The notes under the pieces were generated by a model. That model was not told the DNA's origin and ran no database searches. It worked only from the letters and a program-made list of their open reading frames with translations. DNA of 6,837 nt from Planctomycetales bacterium (GTDB lineage Bacteria > Planctomycetota > Planctomycetia > Pirellulales > Thermoguttaceae), in assembly GCA_007127495.1 (NCBI GenBank), contig SKZG01000319.1:1-6837 (forward strand), read 5' to 3'. The translations under genes and the position numbers were made by a program. This document shows positions 5,525 through 6,837 of this stretch, one piece after another (position 1 is the stretch's first letter; every line of letters starts with the position of its first letter).

Positions 5525-6322
5525 TCAGGGCTGGGGGTTGAACCGCGGGCGGTAACCGAGCACGCGCTTGGCCCGAGTAACGGGAAACCGTCCGCCCGGC
5601 ACGTCGGCCGCGATGTGCAGGACGTTCCACGCGCGCAGGGCCGCCGCATCGACGTTGAAGTGGACTTCGAGCGTTCGCCGGACCGCTTGCACGGCGTCGG
5701 CTTGGGCCACCCAGGGCGGTTCGAACCCGTCTTCTCGCTGCGCGGCGTCCCGAACCACCTCGGCCAGCCGCAACACCACCGCCCGAACCTTGCCCTCGCG
5801 GGCGAACTCGCGGCAGGTACACTCGGCCAGGTAGTGCGAAAGCTGATCCGGGTCGGAGTTGGGCACGGGGCGCCAATCCTCGGCCACCTGGAAGCTCGGA
5901 TCGTAGCCGGCCATGATTCGCAACGAACTGAGATACACAACCAGTTCGACCCCCTTGGCCGCGGCGGTGGTCAGCAGGTCGTAGGTCCCACGCCCTCGCC
6001 GGTCGATCAGAGCGCCGCCGGCGACGGCGGCGTCCGGCTGGGCCACGTGGATGACGGCTCGCACTCCTTGGAGCAACCGTTCGAGCGCTCCATTCTCGTC
6101 CCGGAACAACGGACCGCCGGCCGGCCGGATATCGAACGGCTCGCCCAGGGCGTCGGCCAGCGCTTGGCCCAACTCGCTTTCGGGCGAGGTCAGCAGCACC
6201 GTCGGCCGTCGATCGTTGGGGGCCGCGTCGTGCTGCGACAGCCCCCGCTCGTCGACCGCGGCGGCCGCCGTCGCGCCGGTGAGCATCGCACCGGCTTGTT
6301 GCAGGAAACAGCGACGTTTCAT
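5525..6322 (-). CDS. Tat-signal, SDR-like protein with degenerate catalytic motifs
   Basis: The 265-residue product begins MKRRCFLQQAG, a twin-arginine motif (RRxFL), then a short hydrophobic Ala-rich run to about residue 22. This suggests export folded through the Tat pathway, though the run is short. Residues 40-265 resemble the extended SDR fold of the downstream neighbour: VRAVIHVAQPD (87-97), a helix DLLTTAAAKGVELVVY (115-130), SS at 132-133 and a closing AKRVLGYRP (251-259). The nucleotide loop reads LLTSPESELG (43-52) with only the last glycine kept. The YxxxK site reads YLAEC (164-168), so the catalytic lysine is missing. It may bind ligand without turning it over, or be a diverged paralogue. 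The start is set by aggagg 7 bases upstream; the frame is open further, to 6568, but that extension runs through the predicted promoter and leader repeat. It forms an operon with the gene 12 bases downstream. Confidence 0.75.
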   Translation of the reverse strand: MKRRCFLQQAGAMLTGATAAAAVDERGLSQHDAAPNDRRPTVLLTSPESELGQALADALGEPFDIRPAGGPLFRDENGALERLLQGVRAVIHVAQPDAAVAGGALIDRRGRGTYDLLTTAAAKGVELVVYLSSLRIMAGYDPSFQVAEDWRPVPNSDPDQLSHYLAECTCREFAREGKVRAVVLRLAEVVRDAAQREDGFEPPWVAQADAVQAVRRTLEVHFNVDAAALRAWNVLHIAADVPGGRFPVTRAKRVLGYRPRFNPQP

Positions 6323-6329
6323 CAGAAAA

Positions 6330-6335
6330 CCTCCT
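6330..6335 (-). promoter_or_regulatory. Strong Shine-Dalgarno fixing the start of the Tat-signal SDR-like gene
   Basis: Read on the minus strand, aggagg lies 7 bases before the ATG at 6322. It decides for the 265-residue product over the longer open frame that continues upstream. Confidence 0.85.
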
Positions 6336-6359
6336 CTCGCAAAACGTGGCGCGAGCGAA

Positions 6360-6447
6360 GGGGGCAGGTCCCTTCCTTTTCGCGGGTTCCGCTGCGGCGC
6401 GCTTGGACAAAACGCCCTCTCCGCCGCGAAAACAGGGACAATCCCCC
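6360..6447. repeat. Long imperfect inverted repeat in the leader of the SDR operon
   Basis: The arms 6360-6385 and 6424-6447 match as ggggg, three unpaired bases, gtccct, a short mismatch and ttttcgcgg against the complementary order on the other side. About 20 pairs form across a 38-base GC-rich spacer. Lying between the predicted promoter and the ribosome binding site, the repeat would form a large stem in the mRNA leader. It may be a dispersed repeat unit or a regulatory leader; the sequence alone does not decide. Confidence 0.6.
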
Positions 6448-6464
6448 CGTGAACGGTTATCGCT

Positions 6465-6493
6465 ATTAGAATACACGCTTGCCGGAAACGCAA
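6465..6493 (-). promoter_or_regulatory. Candidate promoter of the SDR operon
   Basis: On the minus strand, ttgcgt (6488-6493, 3 of 6 to TTGACA) is followed after 17 bases by tctaat (6465-6470, 5 of 6 to TATAAT). Transcription from near 6458 would give a leader of about 135 bases containing the inverted repeat. The -35 box is weak, so confidence is limited. Confidence 0.35.
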
Positions 6494-6725
6494 GGGTAGC
6501 CGGCCACCCCCAGCCGCCAAGGGGCGAGTCGGGCCCGGCGGAGTGGCTGGCGGCAGGCAGCCGACCAAAGGCCCGGGCCGCCGCGCGGAACTCGAAGCCC
6601 TTCAGTTTTTCCATTTTCCACACTCGCCATGCCCTGTGGTTGGGGACGGCACTTTTCCGGTCAGGACGGGCTCCAGAGATATCTATACATGCGTACACGT
6701 CACTGAGTCTAGCACATCCAGCGCC

Positions 6726-6737
6726 CGCTTGCAAGCG
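6726..6737. repeat. Perfect 12-base palindrome
   Basis: The sequence cgcttgcaagcg equals its own reverse complement. It could be a dimeric protein's operator, but there is no adjacent promoter or gene to tie it to, and chance occurrence is possible. Confidence 0.3.
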
Positions 6738-6761
6738 ATAGAATTGGGCCAGGTGGGAGCA

Positions 6762-6789
6762 GGGAGTTGAGAGTTGGGAGTTGGGAGAT
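6762..6789. repeat. Four-copy 7-base tandem repeat
   Basis: Four consecutive heptamers read gggagtt, gagagtt, gggagtt, gggagat. This is a small imperfect microsatellite in non-coding DNA, purine-rich on the plus strand. No function is inferred. Confidence 0.7.
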
Positions 6790-6837
6790 TCTCCGGCGTA
6801 AGTGGGCGTTGGCGGCCCAGCGTACGACGCAAGGCCC

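Larger units (their letters stand above)
6494..6837. other. Region without a recognisable gene
   Basis: Open frames on both strands here look compositional and match no family I recognise. The only structure seen is a 12-base palindrome (6726-6737) and a short heptamer tandem repeat (6762-6789). Part of a neighbouring gene's regulatory region may lie beyond 6789, but nothing supports a start. Confidence 0.5.

Noticed and set aside
6323..6568. N-terminal extension of the Tat-signal protein to 6568
   Set aside because: It would bury a clear RRxFL signal and Shine-Dalgarno, and it reads through the inverted repeat and the candidate promoter.
5157..6734. 525-residue minus-strand frame overlapping both SDR genes
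   Set aside because: This is a stop-poor shadow frame. The true frames have Rossmann motifs and good ribosome binding sites.
6346..6741. 131-residue plus-strand ORF upstream of the SDR operon
   Set aside because: It starts inside the leader repeat, is low in complexity and Arg/Ala/Pro-rich, and lacks a ribosome binding site or recognisable domain.

Overview
The window looks like a chromosomal stretch of a GC-rich planctomycete, probably Pirellulales-like. The reasons are the plant-style AroD-AroE fusion, a long A24 prepilin peptidase without the usual cysteines, a Tat-type signal on an oxidoreductase-like protein, and palindromic intergenic repeats of a kind I remember from this group. This placement is inference; no marker gene such as 16S rRNA is present.

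Layout: (1) 2-730 (+) is the 3' end of mutL, with an intact endonuclease motif. (2) 731-1233 is a 503-base intergenic region. It holds a 119-base imperfect inverted repeat whose centre folds as a four-way cloverleaf, two further hairpin regions, and a good sigma70-like promoter. (3) 1234-4595 (+) is a tight three-gene operon: bifunctional 3-dehydroquinate dehydratase/shikimate dehydrogenase, shikimate kinase, and a membrane A24 prepilin peptidase. The gaps are 12 bases and a 4-base overlap. (4) 4596-4762 is a short convergent intergenic region with a terminator-like hairpin. (5) 4763-6322 (-) is a two-gene operon of related SDR/epimerase-fold proteins. The promoter-proximal one is Tat-tagged and has lost key SDR motifs; the distal one keeps them. 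(6) 6323-6837 holds the leader of that operon with a long inverted repeat, a candidate promoter, and about 340 bases with only small repeats.

The first two operon genes carry out three consecutive shikimate-pathway steps (dehydroquinate to shikimate 3-phosphate). The third gene processes type IV pilin-like signal peptides and is probably co-transcribed for reasons other than pathway function. No phage, CRISPR, transposase, rRNA or tRNA was seen. No clear new multi-gene system is visible. The items most worth a second look are the cloverleaf repeat, the Tat-tagged degenerate SDR paired with an intact paralogue, and the unusual A24 peptidase.
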